Assembly: GCF_025905425.1 (NCBI RefSeq)
Contig: NZ_CP109603.1
Coordinates: 594,001 to 658,000, forward strand
DNA from: Pseudomonas putida
Lineage (GTDB): Bacteria; Pseudomonadota; Gammaproteobacteria; Pseudomonadales; Pseudomonadaceae
DNA: 64,000 nt
Direction: 5' to 3'
Both the position numbers and the translations under genes were made by a program. The notes under the pieces are model-generated. The model worked only from the letters and a program-made list of their open reading frames with translations, made no database searches and was not told where the DNA came from. Below are positions 63,215-64,000 of the stretch, piece by piece. Position 1 is the stretch's first letter. Each line of letters begins with the position of its first letter.

Positions 63215-63502
63215 TCACTGTAGGAGCATGTAGTTGCCAGCCGGAAAACGCCGGGCTATAGTCCTGGCCATTGATCTCTTCCTGAAGACCTGTTCATGCC
63301 AGCCATCCCTTCCACCCCATGCTTTGCCATCGCGCCAGTCGCGGGCACGGTCGTGCGTGGTAGCCAGCAGCCGGCCATGATCAGTCACTACCCCCCACCT
63401 GTCAGTGGCGTTGTAGGCGGCGTAGCTCCGCCTCTTTGCGTGATCGTGCTGGGCTGATCGGCTTTTGGCCGCTTCCCACCGCACGCGCAACCTACTGAAC
63501 AC
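63215..63502 (-). CDS. doubtful small basic protein, Trp/Arg-rich
   Basis: 95 residues from a GTG with no strong Shine-Dalgarno. The product is basic and Trp/Arg-rich (DRWGVVTDHGRLLATTHDRA, WRDGKAWGGRDGWHEQVF), with no recognised family. It uses several codons rare in this genome (many AGG, also AGA, ATA, CTA), unlike every other gene here. It could be a recently acquired small gene or a chance frame. It fills most of the 459-nt gap between the pvdO-like gene and the transporter; nothing else clear is seen there. Confidence 0.28.
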   Translation of the reverse strand: MFSRLRVRWEAAKSRSAQHDHAKRRSYAAYNATDRWGVVTDHGRLLATTHDRARDWRDGKAWGGRDGWHEQVFRKRSMARTIARRFPAGNYMLLQ

Positions 63503-63569
63503 GGTCGGCTACTTCCCTCGCTGAAGCTCACGCCCTCCGTTCGGCTCATTCGCCCGAAAGGTGGCAATA

Positions 63570-64000
63570 CATGTCTGTCATTTGCAAAGCATCCGTGGCC
63601 TCGGCGGCCACCACCAGCCTGTTCGTCCTGCTGTGGAGCAGCGGGGCAATCGTCTCCAAACTGGGCCTGGCGCACGCCAGCCCGTTCGCTTTTCTGTTGT
63701 TACGCTCGGCGCTGGCACTCGCTGGCTTGTTGATGATCGGCCCGTTGCTGGGCCTGCGCTGGCCGCGCAGCCGTGGGGCGATTTTGCGCGCGCTGGGCAC
63801 CGGCTGCGTGTTGCTGGGGGCCTACCAGATCTTCTATCTGCTGGCGCTCAATACCCACGTCACCCCCGGCGTCATGGCCACGGTGATGGGGGTGCAACCG
63901 ATCCTCACCGTGGTACTGATGGAGCGTCAGCGTTCCTGGAGCCGGCTGTTCGGCCTGGGGCTGGGCCTTGCCGGCCTGGTGATGGTGGTCTATCAAAGCA
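63570..64000 (+). CDS. EamA/DMT-family transporter, N-terminal part
   Basis: The ATG at 63570 has AAAGGTGG upstream, and the frame is open to the window edge, giving 143 residues. Hydrophobic helices alternate with short loops: TTSLFVLLWSSGAIVSKLGL, PFAFLLLRSALALAGLLMI, GTGCVLLGAYQIFYLLALN, TPGVMATVMGVQPILTVVLM and the start of a fifth. The LLWSSGAIVSKLGL opening and the VxxVMGxQPILT helix are typical of the EamA (drug/metabolite transporter) family. The substrate is unknown and the C-terminal half lies outside the window. Confidence 0.85.

Noticed and set aside
63297..63458. 53-codon plus-strand frame before the EamA gene
   Set aside because: No Shine-Dalgarno, Pro/Gly-rich chance-like translation, and no recognised family.

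Overview
The window comes from a fluorescent Pseudomonas of the P. putida type. The DNA is GC-rich with GC-rich third codon positions. It carries many paired P. putida-style REP elements (…CTTCGCGGG-CAAGCCCGCTCCCACA…) and a large pyoverdine siderophore locus. No tRNA, rRNA, CRISPR array, insertion sequence or prophage was found.

Positions 1-27,000 are mostly chromosomal housekeeping and catabolic genes. (i) The tail of an M61-like metallopeptidase and a small DUF2892-like membrane protein. (ii) A GntR-regulated catabolic operon (1181-7282): FAD amine/imino-acid oxidase, MFS permease, DapA-family lyase and aldehyde dehydrogenase; its substrate is unknown. (iii) SpoU methyltransferase, YajD-like HNH protein, a small secreted proline-rich protein and oligopeptidase B. 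(iv) A three-gene run: membrane protein, YafJ-type glutamine amidotransferase, DUF2937. (v) A LysR regulator divergent from an MFS permease plus pxpABC (5-oxoprolinase). (vi) A VWA/MoxR pair, an AsmA-like protein, cysK and an LpxO-like hydroxylase. Six REP pairs sit between these genes.

Positions 23,700-63,200 are the pyoverdine region. An azurin-like cupredoxin and the PvdE exporter read leftward. A SyrP-type aspartate beta-hydroxylase and three giant NRPS genes (2159, 4123 and 4367 aa) read rightward. An FpvA-type receptor and a PvdO-like protein follow on the opposite strand. Reading the adenylation pockets gives Asp-Lys / Asp(+E)-Ser(+E)-Thr / Ser(+E)-Lys(+E)-N5-OH-Orn-thioesterase. The implied peptide is an octapeptide added to the chromophore: L-Asp, L-Lys, D-(OH)Asp, D-Ser, L-Thr, D-Ser, D-Lys, cyclo-OHOrn. 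The LCL/DCL type of every condensation domain agrees with the placement of the E domains. Chromophore synthesis (pvdL, pvdH), hydroxyornithine synthesis (pvdA) and the sigma factor (pvdS type) are not in the window.

Matches to the iron-starvation promoter (TAAAT-N16-CGT) lie upstream of the first NRPS gene, the beta-hydroxylase, the azurin gene and the pvdO-like gene. The azurin-like gene therefore appears to belong to the iron-starvation regulon and to be co-transcribed with the pyoverdine exporter. It also has Phe in place of the Gly next to a copper-binding His. This is the most unusual feature seen. Other notable structures are a 98%-identical duplicated Ser adenylation-carrier module and a perfect 63-bp inverted repeat just upstream of the NRPS promoter. 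The window ends inside an EamA-family transporter gene.
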